A stretch of DNA of 45,849 bases from an uncultured Oscillospiraceae bacterium (GCA_949295415.1 CASFLA010000078.1:1-45849), one strand, 5' to 3'; shown: positions 1-7,819, counted from the stretch's first letter. Translations and numbers: made by a program. The notes: generated by a model not told the origin, from the letters alone.

Positions 1-91
1 TATATCCCATGCGGTGTTCTCGCATATCCATTATAACACCTATTTTGAATTCTGCACTATATTTTTGCTGTATTGTACCTCTTTTTGACAT
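1..91 (-). CDS. IS3-family transposase OrfA-like protein, N-terminal fragment
   Basis: The frame starts with ATG at 91 behind GGAGGT and reads MSKRGTIQQKYSAEFKIGV and on to the window edge, giving 30 codons. The opening KYSAEFK is typical of the helix-turn-helix OrfA of IS3 elements, which binds the element ends and is usually joined to OrfB by frameshifting. Position directly inside the terminal repeat supports this. Too little remains to name the element or to say whether it is intact. Confidence 0.6.
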   Translation of the reverse strand, partial: MSKRGTIQQKYSAEFKIGVIMDMREHRMGY

Positions 92-137
92 AAAAATATG
101 CACCTCCAAAAGTGTCTAACTTTTGGGGTGCATATCA
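1..137 (-). mobile_element. IS3-family insertion sequence, left end (partial)
   Basis: Read on the minus strand from 137, the sequence begins TGATATGCACCCC followed by AAAAGTTAGACA, the kind of terminal inverted repeat found on IS3-family (IS150-like) elements. A ribosome binding site GGAGGT and the start of an OrfA-like reading frame follow at once, as expected inside such an element. Only this end is in the window. The outer tip lies 34 bases from the mscL stop codon, so the element inserted just behind mscL. Target-site duplication cannot be checked because the other end is missing. Confidence 0.7.
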
Positions 138-170
138 CAATTTGATGCAGGGATTTTTTGTTGTAAATAA

Positions 171-650
171 TTATTTATCAAGCTCAGAGGTGCAATGTGC
201 GCAACGGACGGCTTCAATAGCAATCTCAGATTTGCAGAAGGGGCAAATCTTGGTGGTAGGTGCAGCAGGAGCTTCCTCTGCAACCTCTTCTTTTTTCTTT
301 AAAAGGTTCACTGTTTCCTGAGCTTTCATCATAATTCTTAAAACAACAAAGATTGAGAAAGCAATGATAAGGAAATCGATTACCATCTGAAGAAAATTGC
401 CGTATTTAAGAGCAATTTCTGCCTGAGTAACTGCCTGAGTTGCTTCATCAATAACCTCGGGCTGAAGAATCAATTTCATATCAGAAAGAGCAACCTTGCC
501 TGTTGCAAGACCAACAAATGGGTTGATGATATCGGCAACCAAAGAAGAAACGATTTTGCTGAATGCGCCACCGACAACAACACCGACTGCCATATCAAGA
601 ATATTGCCTTTGCTTATAAATACCTTGAAATCTGCAAGAAACTTTTTCAT
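171..650 (-). CDS. mscL: Large-conductance mechanosensitive channel MscL with C-terminal zinc ribbon
   Basis: MscL forms a homopentameric pore in the cell membrane that opens under tension and releases solutes during hypo-osmotic shock. The 159-residue product has the MscL N-terminal amphipathic helix, a glycine-rich first membrane helix (AVGVVVGGAF, about residues 21-30) and a second helix around 88-106. The tail carries a zinc ribbon with CxxC pairs at 136/139 and 150/153, an extension seen in some clostridial MscL proteins and absent from E. coli MscL. RBS GAGAGG lies upstream. The gene is separate from hemW behind it and is followed directly by the insertion sequence. Confidence 0.95.
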   Translation of the reverse strand: MKKFLADFKVFISKGNILDMAVGVVVGGAFSKIVSSLVADIINPFVGLATGKVALSDMKLILQPEVIDEATQAVTQAEIALKYGNFLQMVIDFLIIAFSIFVVLRIMMKAQETVNLLKKKEEVAEEAPAAPTTKICPFCKSEIAIEAVRCAHCTSELDK

Positions 651-710
651 AAAACCTCTCCTTAACCTTTTTATAATAATAACACAGTGTTTTACATTAT
701 TCTACATATT

Positions 711-1826
711 TTAAAAAAAACAGTCAATTAAATCGGAAATAATTGTGTTAGAAACCAGAAAGCCTTGCTTTGTAAGGCTAAAACCGTCCTTATTCAAAGT
801 CATAAAACCGTATTCATGATATTTTTGGCATTTTGATAAGAGTGTTTTTTCAACATCAAAATCAAACTTTTTTGTCAGTTCTTTAAAAGAAACGCCATCT
901 TTGAGCCTTAACTTAAGCATTATGTATTCTTCAATAGAGCCGCCCTCTATATCAAATATAACTTCGGGGTTGTTCATATACTTCTTTAAATCCCTGGGGA
1001 AGTAAAACCGCTTACCGTTAATATATGAATGCGCGGCAGGACCAAGACCTAAATATTGCTCTTGATTCCAATATTTTAAATTATGCCTTGAGCGGTAAGG
1101 ACTAAGAGCAAAGTTTGAAATTTCATAATGCTCGAAGCCTTTGCTTTCCAGATAGTCAGACATCATAAGATACATATCTGCAGTTTTATCATCATCGGGA
1201 AGATTTAGGGTAGTAATATCGGCTCTGCCAAATTCAGTGTCCGGTTCGATTTTTAACATATAGCATGAAATATGTGTGACTCGTGCATTTATAGCAAAAT
1301 CAATCGATTTGATGAGGCTTTCATTGGTTTGGTTTGGGATACCGAGCATAATATCTGCAGAAATATTATTTATTCCTGCTCGTTTTGCATCGCTGACAGT
1401 TCTTAAAAAATCCTCTGCGGTATGCCTGCGGGATAATATTTTGAGTTCATCGCGGTTAGCTGACTGAAGACCTATAGATATGCGGTTAACACCTGCAGCT
1501 GCCATTAGTTTAAAATCTTCAAAAAGGTGCTCCGCCGGGTTAACCTCAACGGTAATTTCTGAATTTTTTAATAGGAAGGTTTGCTTTGCGACTTCAACGA
1601 TTTCGGCTATTCTTTTTCCGCCTAAAAGGGAAGGGGTTCCGCCACCGAAATATAAAGTGTCTGCAAAAAGGCAAAGCCGTGCCTTACTGTCAACCAAATG
1701 ACGGCAAAGCACAGCTTTATAATTCTCATATGTTTCCTCATTTGCTTTGAAAGAGTAAAAATCGCAGTATGCGCATTTCGACTCGCAAAAAGGAATATGG
1801 ATATAAACTCCTATAGGGTTATTCAA
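711..1826 (-). CDS. hemW: HemW, radical SAM heme chaperone (coproporphyrinogen oxidase-like)
   Basis: HemW is a radical SAM protein related to HemN. It binds heme and is thought to deliver it to client proteins rather than oxidise coproporphyrinogen. The cluster motif CESKCAYC sits at residues 14-21, preceded by the family-typical IHIPFC, and RHNLKYW plus GLGPAAHSY mark the HemN/HemW C-terminal part. I place the start at TTG 1826, which overlaps the pduL stop by 8 bases and gives 371 residues, the usual HemW length. An upstream ATG at 1901 would add 25 unrelated residues inside pduL. The overlap implies translational coupling with pduL. Confidence 0.9.
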   Translation of the reverse strand: MNNPIGVYIHIPFCESKCAYCDFYSFKANEETYENYKAVLCRHLVDSKARLCLFADTLYFGGGTPSLLGGKRIAEIVEVAKQTFLLKNSEITVEVNPAEHLFEDFKLMAAAGVNRISIGLQSANRDELKILSRRHTAEDFLRTVSDAKRAGINNISADIMLGIPNQTNESLIKSIDFAINARVTHISCYMLKIEPDTEFGRADITTLNLPDDDKTADMYLMMSDYLESKGFEHYEISNFALSPYRSRHNLKYWNQEQYLGLGPAAHSYINGKRFYFPRDLKKYMNNPEVIFDIEGGSIEEYIMLKLRLKDGVSFKELTKKFDFDVEKTLLSKCQKYHEYGFMTLNKDGFSLTKQGFLVSNTIISDLIDCFF

Positions 1827-2394
1827 CGATAATTCCCATGCAGCTTCCGGGGATAGCTGCTGCGTTAGCCTCATCGGTATCAACATGCATAGCAAGTGCA
1901 TACTTGGGGCTTACTCTGACAATGGTATCGCCGAAAATAAGGCTTCTGCCTTCAGTAGCAACCTTAACATTAACAACCTGGCAATCCTTGACGCCAAAGT
2001 TCTCAGCGTCTTCGGGGGTCATATGGATATGACGTTTTGCAACAATAACGCCTTCAGAAAGTTCAATCTCTCCGCAGGGACCAACAAGCTTGCATGCGCC
2101 CGAGCCCTTAACATCGCCTGACTCTCTGATAGGAGCCTTAACGCCGATTGAACGGGCATCGGTTGCAGAAAGCTCAACCTGTGTTTCAGGACGGCAAGGA
2201 CCTAAGATAGAAACACCTGTGAGTTCCTTTTTAGGACCGACAACGGTAACTCTTTCTTCGCAAGCGAACTGACCGGGCTGAGAAAGTTCTTTCTTAGGGG
2301 TAAGCTCATAACCTGCACCAAAAAGTGTCTCAAGTGCTTCTTTAGAAACATGAACATGACGAGCTGAAATTTCAATAATAAAATCTTTAGCCAT
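1819..2394 (-). CDS. pduL: Phosphate propanoyltransferase PduL (phosphotransacylase)
   Basis: PduL moves an acyl group between CoA and phosphate. Outside microcompartments it can replace Pta in making acetyl phosphate for ATP. The 191-residue product shows the family's zinc-binding histidines in ARHVHVS near the N-terminus and KRHIHM around 123-128, plus conserved CEERVTVVGP and LGPCRPETQVELS. It lacks an N-terminal encapsulation extension, and no microcompartment shell genes are near, so a cytoplasmic housekeeping role is likely. A spaced AAAGGAG site precedes ATG 2394. It shares an operon with hemW. Confidence 0.93.
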   Translation of the reverse strand: MAKDFIIEISARHVHVSKEALETLFGAGYELTPKKELSQPGQFACEERVTVVGPKKELTGVSILGPCRPETQVELSATDARSIGVKAPIRESGDVKGSGACKLVGPCGEIELSEGVIVAKRHIHMTPEDAENFGVKDCQVVNVKVATEGRSLIFGDTIVRVSPKYALAMHVDTDEANAAAIPGSCMGIIVE

Positions 2395-2428
2395 TTTTAA
2401 AAACTCCTTTTGAATTAACTCCGATATT

Positions 2429-2456
2429 ATTTTAACACATTAACTGTATTTTTCAA
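2429..2456 (-). promoter_or_regulatory. Probable promoter of pduL-hemW
   Basis: On the minus strand TTGAAA (2456-2451) is followed after 16 bases by TAAAAT (2434-2429), about 35 bases before the pduL start. This is a good vegetative-type match in the right place. Confidence 0.55.
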
Positions 2457-2499
2457 GAAGTTATTATAAGAATACTAAGTTTTTTATCCCAAATATTTC

Positions 2500-2528
2500 T
2501 TGACATTATTGCCTAAGGTTGTTATAAT
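2500..2528 (+). promoter_or_regulatory. Promoter of rpsF-ssb-rpsR
   Basis: TTGACA at 2500-2505 and TATAAT at 2523-2528 are separated by exactly 17 bases. This is a full consensus promoter, fitting highly expressed ribosomal protein genes. Confidence 0.9.
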
Positions 2529-2539
2529 AACTCTGCTAA

Positions 2540-2586
2540 TGGCTGAGATTATGCCAATAGCTCCTTGGCTTGATAAGAATCAAGCC
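2540..2586 (+). promoter_or_regulatory. Structured 5' leader of rpsF, possible S6:S18 autoregulatory RNA
   Basis: Between the promoter and rpsF lie two hairpins: a short one with arms 2540-2543 and 2553-2556, and a perfect 7-base-pair one with arms 2567-2573 and 2580-2586 and a six-base loop. Many bacteria carry a leader at this place to which the S6:S18 dimer binds to limit its own synthesis. Position and structure fit that role, but I did not confirm the conserved bulge and loop bases. Confidence 0.5.
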
Positions 2587-2612
2587 CAAAAGTCCATAAG
2601 GAGGTGCAAAAA

Positions 2613-2897
2613 ATGGTCAATAAAAAGTATGAAGCCATGATGGTTTTCTCTGTTTTAAACGGTGAAGAGGCTACTAACGCTCTTGTTGAGAAGTTCAAAG
2701 CTCTCGTTGCTGAAAACGGAACCATCGAAAATGTTGATGATTGGGGTAAGCGCAGACTTGCATATCCTATCAACGATGAGGTTGAGGGTTACTATATCAT
2801 TGTAAACTTTGAGAGCAACCCCGAGTTCCCGGCAGAGCTTGACCGTGTTGCAAAGATTACCGATGGTGTTCTTCGCACAATGGTTATTGCAAAGTGA
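2613..2897 (+). CDS. rpsF: 30S ribosomal protein S6
   Basis: S6 sits on the platform of the small ribosomal subunit as a dimer with S18. The 94-residue product has the S6 fold signatures KYEAMMVFSV near the start and DDWGKRRLAYPI in the middle, the conserved GKRxLAYPI segment. I use ATG 2613 because AAGGAGG at 2598-2604 lies 8 bases ahead. A longer reading from GTG 2604 would start inside that ribosome binding site. It heads the conserved rpsF-ssb-rpsR operon. Confidence 0.97.
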   Translation: MVNKKYEAMMVFSVLNGEEATNALVEKFKALVAENGTIENVDDWGKRRLAYPINDEVEGYYIIVNFESNPEFPAELDRVAKITDGVLRTMVIAK

Positions 2898-2915
2898 TTT
2901 TGGGAGGACAATGAA

Positions 2916-3344
2916 ATGAATGTTGTTGTATTGATTGGTAGGCTTACCGATAATCCCGAACTGCGTCACACTAATTCAAATATTTCTGTGACAAGATTTT
3001 CAATCGCGGTTGACCGCGGTTACAGATCCGGTGAAGAAAGACAGACAGACTTCATCAACATTGTAGCATGGAGACAGACTGCAGAGTTTATCACTACCTA
3101 TTTCAAAAAGGGTCAGCGTATCGCTATTGAGGGCTCTTTGAGAATGAACAGGTATCAGGATAAAGATGGCAATAACAGAACTTCTTATGAGGTTGTTGTT
3201 AACAATGCTCATTTTATTGAGACTAAGAGTAGCTCTAACGGAGGTTTTACTTCCGCTGCTGAACAGGCTCAGCCTGCAAGCTTCTCAAATACTGATTCCG
3301 GCGATTTTGCTGAAATCGTATCAGATGATGATTTACCGTTTTAA
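2916..3344 (+). CDS. ssb: Single-stranded DNA-binding protein
   Basis: SSB coats single-stranded DNA during replication, repair and recombination and recruits partner proteins through its tail. The 142-residue protein opens with MNVVVLIGRLTDNPELR, has the OB-fold residues (DFINIVAWRQTAEF, GQRIAIEGSLR) over about residues 1-105, a low-complexity linker, and the acidic tip DDDLPF that binds partners. GGGAGG stands ahead of ATG 2916. Its place between rpsF and rpsR is the standard Firmicute order. Confidence 0.97.
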   Translation: MNVVVLIGRLTDNPELRHTNSNISVTRFSIAVDRGYRSGEERQTDFINIVAWRQTAEFITTYFKKGQRIAIEGSLRMNRYQDKDGNNRTSYEVVVNNAHFIETKSSSNGGFTSAAEQAQPASFSNTDSGDFAEIVSDDDLPF

Positions 3345-3401
3345 TCGGATTTGAATTTTTGCTTTTTGCAAATATCAAATTACTAAAGGAGGTTGCCTTA
3401 A

Positions 3402-3641
3402 ATGGAAAAGAACGAGAGACCTATGCACAGAAAACCTCGCAAGAAGGTTTGTCACTTCTGCGTTGACCGTGCTGAGTTTATTGATTATAAGGATGTTGCA
3501 AAGCTCCGCAAGTTCGTTTCAGAGCGCGCAAAAATCCTTCCCCGCCGTGTAACCGGCACCTGCGCTGCTCATCAGCGCGAGCTTACAACTGCTATTAAGC
3601 GTGCACGCTATGTTGCACTTCTTCCTTATGTAGCAGACTAA
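3402..3641 (+). CDS. rpsR: 30S ribosomal protein S18
   Basis: S18 binds the central domain of 16S rRNA with S6. The 79-residue product has the family core [25 protein letters not shown] and ends normally. Cysteine pairs (CHFC near residue 17, and TGTCAAH) mark the zinc-binding form of S18. AAAGGAGG precedes ATG 3402. It is the last gene of the operon and is followed by a strong terminator. Confidence 0.97.
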   Translation: MEKNERPMHRKPRKKVCHFCVDRAEFIDYKDVAKLRKFVSERAKILPRRVTGTCAAHQRELTTAIKRARYVALLPYVAD

Positions 3642-3654
3642 TAAAGCACTTAAG

Positions 3655-3681
3655 CCACTGCTCAAAGCAGTGGTTTTTTTT
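3655..3681 (+). terminator. Rho-independent terminator after rpsR
   Basis: A perfect 7-base-pair stem (CCACTGC, 3655-3661, with GCAGTGG, 3667-3673) has a five-base loop and is followed by eight or more T residues. Confidence 0.93.
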
Positions 3682-3793
3682 ATCCCAAATCCCAGGTGAG
3701 GACATCGCTTTTTTGAAAAGCTTAAGATATTAGTAACTGCTTCAAAAGCGTTAACACAAAGCTTAGGCCTTAATGAGGAAAAGGTTTTATACT

Positions 3794-3820
3794 AAAAAAG
3801 CGGTGCTTTTCAGCACCGCT
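3794..3820 (-). terminator. Terminator of the perR-rubrerythrin operon
   Basis: The 8-base-pair stem AGCGGTGC (3799-3806) and GCACCGCT (3813-3820) is followed, on the minus strand, by a run of T residues (A residues 3794-3799 on the plus strand). It lies just after the rubrerythrin stop. Bases 3682-3793 between the two terminators hold nothing I can identify. Confidence 0.88.
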
Positions 3821-3835
3821 TTAATATTTGGGTTA

Positions 3836-4372
3836 TTAATAATTTTCTGCGTGAATCTCAAAGTAGCTCTGAGGATGTGCGCAGGTTGGGCAAATTTCGG
3901 GAGCGTTGGTTCCAACAACAATGTGTCCGCAGTTGCGGCATTCCCAAACCTTAACCTCGCTCTTTTTAAATACCTCCTGAGCCTCAACATTGTGAAGTAA
4001 TGCTCTGTATCTTTCCTCATGCTGCTTTTCAATTGCGGCAACAAGGCGGAATTTAGCGGCAAGGTCATGGAAGCCTTCCTCATCAGCGGTTTTTGCAAAG
4101 CCGTCATACATATCGGTCCACTCATAGTTTTCACCCTCGGCGGCGGCAACTAAGTTCTGAGCGGTATTACCGATGCCCTCCAGCTCTTTAAACCACATTT
4201 TAGCATGCTCTTTTTCATTGTCTGCGGTTTTAAGGAAAAGAGCGGAAATCTGCTCAAAGCCTTCCTTTTTAGCAACAGAGGAGAAGTAGGTGTATTTGTT
4301 GCGTGCCTGTGATTCGCCTGCAAAAGCGGCTAATAAATTTTGTTCGGTTTTGGTTCCTGCATATTTACTCAT
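3836..4372 (-). CDS. Rubrerythrin
   Basis: Rubrerythrin reduces hydrogen peroxide to water in the cytoplasm of anaerobes. The 178-residue protein has an N-terminal ferritin-like four-helix domain with diiron ligands (GESQARNKY near residue 19, NEKEHAKMW near 52, and EKQHEERY near 115). A C-terminal rubredoxin-like domain follows, with cysteine pairs in WECRNCG and ICPTCAH. GGAGG lies ahead of the ATG. Only 23 bases separate it from the Fur-family gene upstream, so both share one transcript under the palindromic operator at 4780-4804. Confidence 0.95.
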   Translation of the reverse strand: MSKYAGTKTEQNLLAAFAGESQARNKYTYFSSVAKKEGFEQISALFLKTADNEKEHAKMWFKELEGIGNTAQNLVAAAEGENYEWTDMYDGFAKTADEEGFHDLAAKFRLVAAIEKQHEERYRALLHNVEAQEVFKKSEVKVWECRNCGHIVVGTNAPEICPTCAHPQSYFEIHAENY

Positions 4373-4395
4373 TTTTGTTCCTCCAAAAAAATAAT

Positions 4396-4767
4396 TTATT
4401 TATTTGCAACTGCTAATTTGCAGTTATTGCATAAGTGAAAAAGTTTTAAATCATAGCCTTCAATTAAAAAGCCGGTGCTTTTTTGAAATTCTTCGGTAAG
4501 ATCTTTTAGATTTGCATCGGTAATTTTACCGCAGTTTTTACATATGAGGTGGTCATGGCGGATGGTTTTATCATATCTGTCATAATTGCCTTCCATGGGT
4601 ATTTTCCTGATTAACCCTTCTAAATAGAGGGAGTGGAGGCTATTATAAACAGTTGCCATGCTCATCTTTTTTTCAGAGCTTAACAGCTTACTGTAAATTT
4701 CTTTGGCGGTAAGATGCTCTGATGCAGCGTTAATAATATCTAAAATCAATTGAGCGTTTTTTGTCAT
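4396..4767 (-). CDS. perR: Fur-family repressor, PerR-like
   Basis: PerR is a metal-dependent repressor that senses peroxide through oxidation of its Fe-binding histidines. The 123-residue product has the winged helix of the family ([19 protein letters not shown] around 55), an [12 protein letters not shown] segment and a second CNNC pair near the C-terminus, which together form the structural zinc site. I start at ATG 4767, behind AGGAGG. The longer frame to 4857 runs through the promoter. Linkage to rubrerythrin favours PerR over Fur or Zur, but exact metal specificity cannot be read. Confidence 0.85.
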   Translation of the reverse strand: MTKNAQLILDIINAASEHLTAKEIYSKLLSSEKKMSMATVYNSLHSLYLEGLIRKIPMEGNYDRYDKTIRHDHLICKNCGKITDANLKDLTEEFQKSTGFLIEGYDLKLFHLCNNCKLAVANK

Positions 4768-4779
4768 ATCGTTGCCTCC

Positions 4780-4815
4780 TATAATTAGAATAATTCTAAT
4801 TATAACTTTTGTCAA
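4780..4815 (-). promoter_or_regulatory. Promoter with PerR-type operator
   Basis: A perfect 25-base palindrome spans 4780-4804, with TTAGAAT on each side of a single central base. This is the 7-1-7 layout of Fur, PerR and Zur boxes. On the minus strand TTGACA (4815-4810) stands 17 bases before TATTCT (4792-4787), so the operator covers the -10 region. This predicts autorepression of the perR-rubrerythrin operon. Confidence 0.85.
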
Positions 4816-4856
4816 GCGTTTTTTGAAAGTTTTTAAAATTTTTTCAAAAGGGGACA

Positions 4857-4891
4857 AAAATAAAAAGACCGAAGATGTTAACTTCGGTCTT
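4857..4891 (-). terminator. Terminator of degV
   Basis: A 10-base-pair perfect stem (4865-4874 with 4882-4891) with a seven-base loop is followed on the minus strand by TTTTTATTTTT. It separates degV from the perR promoter. Confidence 0.9.
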
Positions 4892-4929
4892 AAAAGTATT
4901 ATTCAATAGGTCTTTTACGAATCATAAGG
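4890..4929. repeat. 40-base inverted repeat, copy 1 (degV 3' end)
   Basis: These 40 bases cover the last codons of degV and the bases just behind its stop. Their reverse complement occurs, without a mismatch, at 11978-12017. Confidence 0.95.
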
Positions 4930-5762
4930 ATTCCAAGGGTTCCGGGGCCGCAATGAGAAGAAACGGTGCAGCCGGCGCGGTTTAAGATTATTTCTTTATC
5001 AGGATAAACCTCGCGAACAATCTGCTCAAGCTCTTTTTCAATTTCCTCGCAGTTGCCGGAGTTGGTAATAAAGATTCTGTTTCCGTCGAGATTATCAACA
5101 TCGGAAATTTTTTCTTTAACATAGGTTTTTAAAACATCGCTCATTTTACCGCGATATTTTTTAGAAACCGACATTTTGCCGTCCTTAACCTGAATGCAGG
5201 GGCGAAGCTTCAAAAAGTTGGCGCCCAAAGCGGCAATAGAAGAGCAACGGCCACCTTTATGGAGGTATTCCAATGTATCGACAATAAACGAAGCGTCAAC
5301 TCTATCGGTCATAGAAATGATTTCATCATAGATTTCCTTAGCGGTTTTGCCCTGATCAGCCAAATCTGCGGCATGAAGAACAAGAAGACCGATACCGGTT
5401 GAAAGATTGCGGCTATCGATAACATAAACGTCCTCAAATTTCTCTGCAGCAACTTTAGCATAGTTATTATTTGATGACATTTCGGAGCTGATAGTGAAAT
5501 AAACAGCGCCAAAACCGTTTTTAAGATTTTTTCTTATAAACTCCTCATGCTCTGCGATATTTGCTGCAGTAGTTTTTGCAAGCATACCGGTTTTAGCATA
5601 GAAAGCATAAACATCATCGGGGGTAATATCAACACCGTCAATCTTATTATCTTCGCCAAAAACGATGGTTAAAGGATTTATAATTATATTTCGCGCATCT
5701 GTAATGCTTTTAGGTAAATCACAGGTGCTATCGCTAAAAATCATAGTTTTTCTATCTGCCAT
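4899..5762 (-). CDS. degV: DegV family fatty-acid-binding protein
   Basis: DegV proteins bind long-chain fatty acids. In Firmicutes the FakB members hand them to the kinase FakA for phospholipid synthesis. The 287-residue product has the family opening IFSDSTCDLP, a central STGIGLL segment, YLHKGGRCS and the C-terminal SHCGPGTLGIL. I choose ATG 5762 because GGAGG lies just upstream; an earlier start at 5801 would precede it. It is transcribed alone, from a good promoter to its own terminator. No fakA gene is in the window, so the FakB role is inferred from the family only. Confidence 0.9.
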   Translation of the reverse strand: MADRKTMIFSDSTCDLPKSITDARNIIINPLTIVFGEDNKIDGVDITPDDVYAFYAKTGMLAKTTAANIAEHEEFIRKNLKNGFGAVYFTISSEMSSNNNYAKVAAEKFEDVYVIDSRNLSTGIGLLVLHAADLADQGKTAKEIYDEIISMTDRVDASFIVDTLEYLHKGGRCSSIAALGANFLKLRPCIQVKDGKMSVSKKYRGKMSDVLKTYVKEKISDVDNLDGNRIFITNSGNCEEIEKELEQIVREVYPDKEIILNRAGCTVSSHCGPGTLGILMIRKRPIE

Positions 5763-5791
5763 AATCTTCCTCCATGAAATCAGATAAAAAA

Positions 5792-5820
5792 ATAATACCA
5801 TAATTCTCTTCTATTTGCAA
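5792..5820 (-). promoter_or_regulatory. Promoter of degV
   Basis: On the minus strand TTGCAA (5820-5815) and TATTAT (5797-5792) are 17 bases apart, about 30 bases before the degV start. Confidence 0.65.
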
Positions 5821-5904
5821 TATTCTTTATAAAATTTAAAAAATATTCACAATTTTAACTTCACAATTTTAATTTTGCCCCTTTTATTTATGAAAATAAT
5901 CTGT

Positions 5905-5910
5905 TATAAT
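5905..5910 (+). promoter_or_regulatory. Possible -10 element of the deacetylase operon
   Basis: TATAAT stands about 65 bases ahead of the deacetylase start. No clear -35 element is seen at the right distance, so this is weak. Confidence 0.35.
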
Positions 5911-5974
5911 GTCGAAAATAATAGTATTGTAGTTCTTAAGTATTTTAAAGCTTTGGCTTTGGAGGATGAAAAAA

Positions 5975-6871
5975 TTGTCTAAAAGAGGAAATAAATTTGT
6001 TCTTTATTGTATTACTTGCATAACAGTCTGCGTTGTGCTTATTGCTTCAATGCTCGCTGCTTTGGTTATGAAAAACAAGGAAGCGGAAAATAATTCTTCC
6101 GGTATGAGCATTGTTGATACATCTTCGGTTGCCTCATCAACAGAATCTGAGGCAACACAAAGTGAGGAAGCAAGCTCTGCGGCTTCGGGTCTTATAACTG
6201 CATCTAAAGATAGTGTTACTAACGATTATACCGGTCAAAAGGTTTGCTATTTAACCTTTGATGACGGCCCCTGCAACAATACTGAAAAAATCCTCAAAAT
6301 CTTAAAGGATAACGATGTTAAAGCAACCTTCTTTGTTGTTGGAACTATGAGCACAGGCAGAATTAAGGATATTTATGATGCCGGTCACGCTATAGGCCTT
6401 CATACTAACACCCATGAAATTAACCGTGATGCCGAAGGATATATTTATAAAAGTGTGGATTCTTTTATAAATGATGTTAACGGCATAAGTGATGCAGTTT
6501 ATAAAAGGATTGGTATTCGCTCGTGTCTGACCCGTTTCGCCGGTGGTAGTATTACTGCATATCAGCGCCTTGGTAAAGAGAATTTTGAAGAAGTTAAAAG
6601 ACAGCTTAAGGCTCAGGGTTATACCTATTTCGACTGGAATATTGATAGCGGTGATACCCATAAAAAATCACCAACTAAAGAATATGTTATGAACGAGATT
6701 CGTAAAGGTCTTAAATCAAACGGCGAATATAAAAAAGAGGTCTGCATTTTGATGCACGATATTAAAAACGTAACCGTTGAGGCGCTGCCTGATATTATCA
6801 AGGAACTCAAAGAGGCAGGCTATACCTTTAAATCATTGAATTCAAATGGCGAAAATTTTGCTTTTAAATAA
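5975..6871 (+). CDS. Membrane-anchored polysaccharide deacetylase (NodB domain), PgdA-like
   Basis: This carbohydrate esterase family 4 protein probably removes acetyl groups from peptidoglycan sugars outside the cell. After one N-terminal membrane helix and a Ser/Thr-rich spacer to about residue 75, the NodB domain shows TFDDGP, the metal-binding HTNTH pair, a modified RFAGGS in place of the usual RxPxG, DWNIDSGD and LMHD. I start at TTG 5975 because GGAGG at 5961-5965 lies 9 bases ahead; ATG 5966 would touch that site. The length is then 298 residues. It precedes dut by 12 bases in one operon. The substrate is inferred. Confidence 0.87.
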   Translation: MSKRGNKFVLYCITCITVCVVLIASMLAALVMKNKEAENNSSGMSIVDTSSVASSTESEATQSEEASSAASGLITASKDSVTNDYTGQKVCYLTFDDGPCNNTEKILKILKDNDVKATFFVVGTMSTGRIKDIYDAGHAIGLHTNTHEINRDAEGYIYKSVDSFINDVNGISDAVYKRIGIRSCLTRFAGGSITAYQRLGKENFEEVKRQLKAQGYTYFDWNIDSGDTHKKSPTKEYVMNEIRKGLKSNGEYKKEVCILMHDIKNVTVEALPDIIKELKEAGYTFKSLNSNGENFAFK

Positions 6872-6883
6872 TGGAGAAAAAGT

Positions 6884-7324
6884 ATGATTTTAAAGATTAA
6901 AAAGCTTAATGAAAATGCGGTTATTCCTGCGATGGCAACTCCGGGTAGCGCAGGTATGGATTTAAGAGCTTGTATTGAATCTGACGTTATTATAAACCCC
7001 GGAGAAAGAGCACTTATTCCAACCGGCCTTGCTATTGCTTTAGAATCCAATGCTTATGTTGCTTATATTTACGCCAGAAGCGGTCTTGCTGTTAAAAGCG
7101 GAATAACACTCGCTAACTGTGTTGGCGTTATTGACAGTGATTACAGAGGCGAATTAAAGGTTGGTCTTGTTAATATTTCAGATAAGCCTTTTACTGTTTC
7201 TAACGGTGAAAGAATAGCTCAGCTTGTTATTTCGCCGGTTATTGTTCCCGAAATAGCGCTTGTTTCAGAGCTTGATGAAACCGAGCGCGCACAAGGTGGG
7301 TTTGGCTCAACGGGGATAAAATAA
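6884..7324 (+). CDS. dut: dUTP diphosphatase (dUTPase)
   Basis: dUTPase hydrolyses dUTP to dUMP and diphosphate, keeping uracil out of DNA and feeding dTMP synthesis. The 146-residue product has all five motifs of the trimeric family: AGMDLRA near residue 24, RSGLAVK near 65, GVIDSDYRGE near 82, ERIAQLV near 107 and the C-terminal RAQGGFGSTG. GGAG lies ahead of ATG 6884. Its stop shares one base with the next start, so the downstream membrane protein is translationally coupled. Confidence 0.96.
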   Translation: MILKIKKLNENAVIPAMATPGSAGMDLRACIESDVIINPGERALIPTGLAIALESNAYVAYIYARSGLAVKSGITLANCVGVIDSDYRGELKVGLVNISDKPFTVSNGERIAQLVISPVIVPEIALVSELDETERAQGGFGSTGIK

Positions 7325-7812
7325 TGGCAGAATTTTCTAAAAAGCAAAACATTATTATAAACTCAATAGCATCGGTTGTTTTTGTTGCACTTTTTGGCGT
7401 TAACATATTTTTTGCTTATTTTGATTTTAAGGATATGTTTTTTGCAGAGAGTGCGCAATTTTCCAATACCGTTATTATGCCTGTCAGAACCATTGTTTTA
7501 TCCTGTTTGTTTTTTATAATTCTGCTCGGATATTCAATTGTGGGCTACATACTTAAAAACAAATGCCTTATCGGTATCTCGTTAGGCTATAGCGTTTTAC
7601 TGTTTATGGGCATTGTTTTGTTTGTTTTATTCGTATTAGAGGTTTTTAACATTGAACTTTTGAACATAATTGCAATGTGGTATTCAGTTGCGAGTATGGC
7701 ACCGATGCTTGGATTTATATGGTTCTTCGGAATCTTTTCAATCATTCTTTTTGTTATTCATTTTATAGCGCTAATTGTTTTTTCAGTTAAGGTTTTTAAA
7801 GTTAAAAAATAA
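7324..7812 (+). CDS. Hypothetical four-helix membrane protein
   Basis: I do not recognise this 162-residue protein. It has about four hydrophobic segments (near residues 12-32, 52-75, 85-105 and 128-155), short charged ends and no visible catalytic motif. Its ATG overlaps the dut stop by one base, so it is the third gene of the deacetylase-dut operon. No function can be given. Confidence 0.7.
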   Translation: MAEFSKKQNIIINSIASVVFVALFGVNIFFAYFDFKDMFFAESAQFSNTVIMPVRTIVLSCLFFIILLGYSIVGYILKNKCLIGISLGYSVLLFMGIVLFVLFVLEVFNIELLNIIAMWYSVASMAPMLGFIWFFGIFSIILFVIHFIALIVFSVKVFKVKK

Positions 7813-7819
7813 TTCTTAT

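Noticed and set aside
1819-2394. PduL as sign of a bacterial microcompartment
   Set aside because: No shell protein genes or encapsulation peptide are seen. The gene is paired with hemW.
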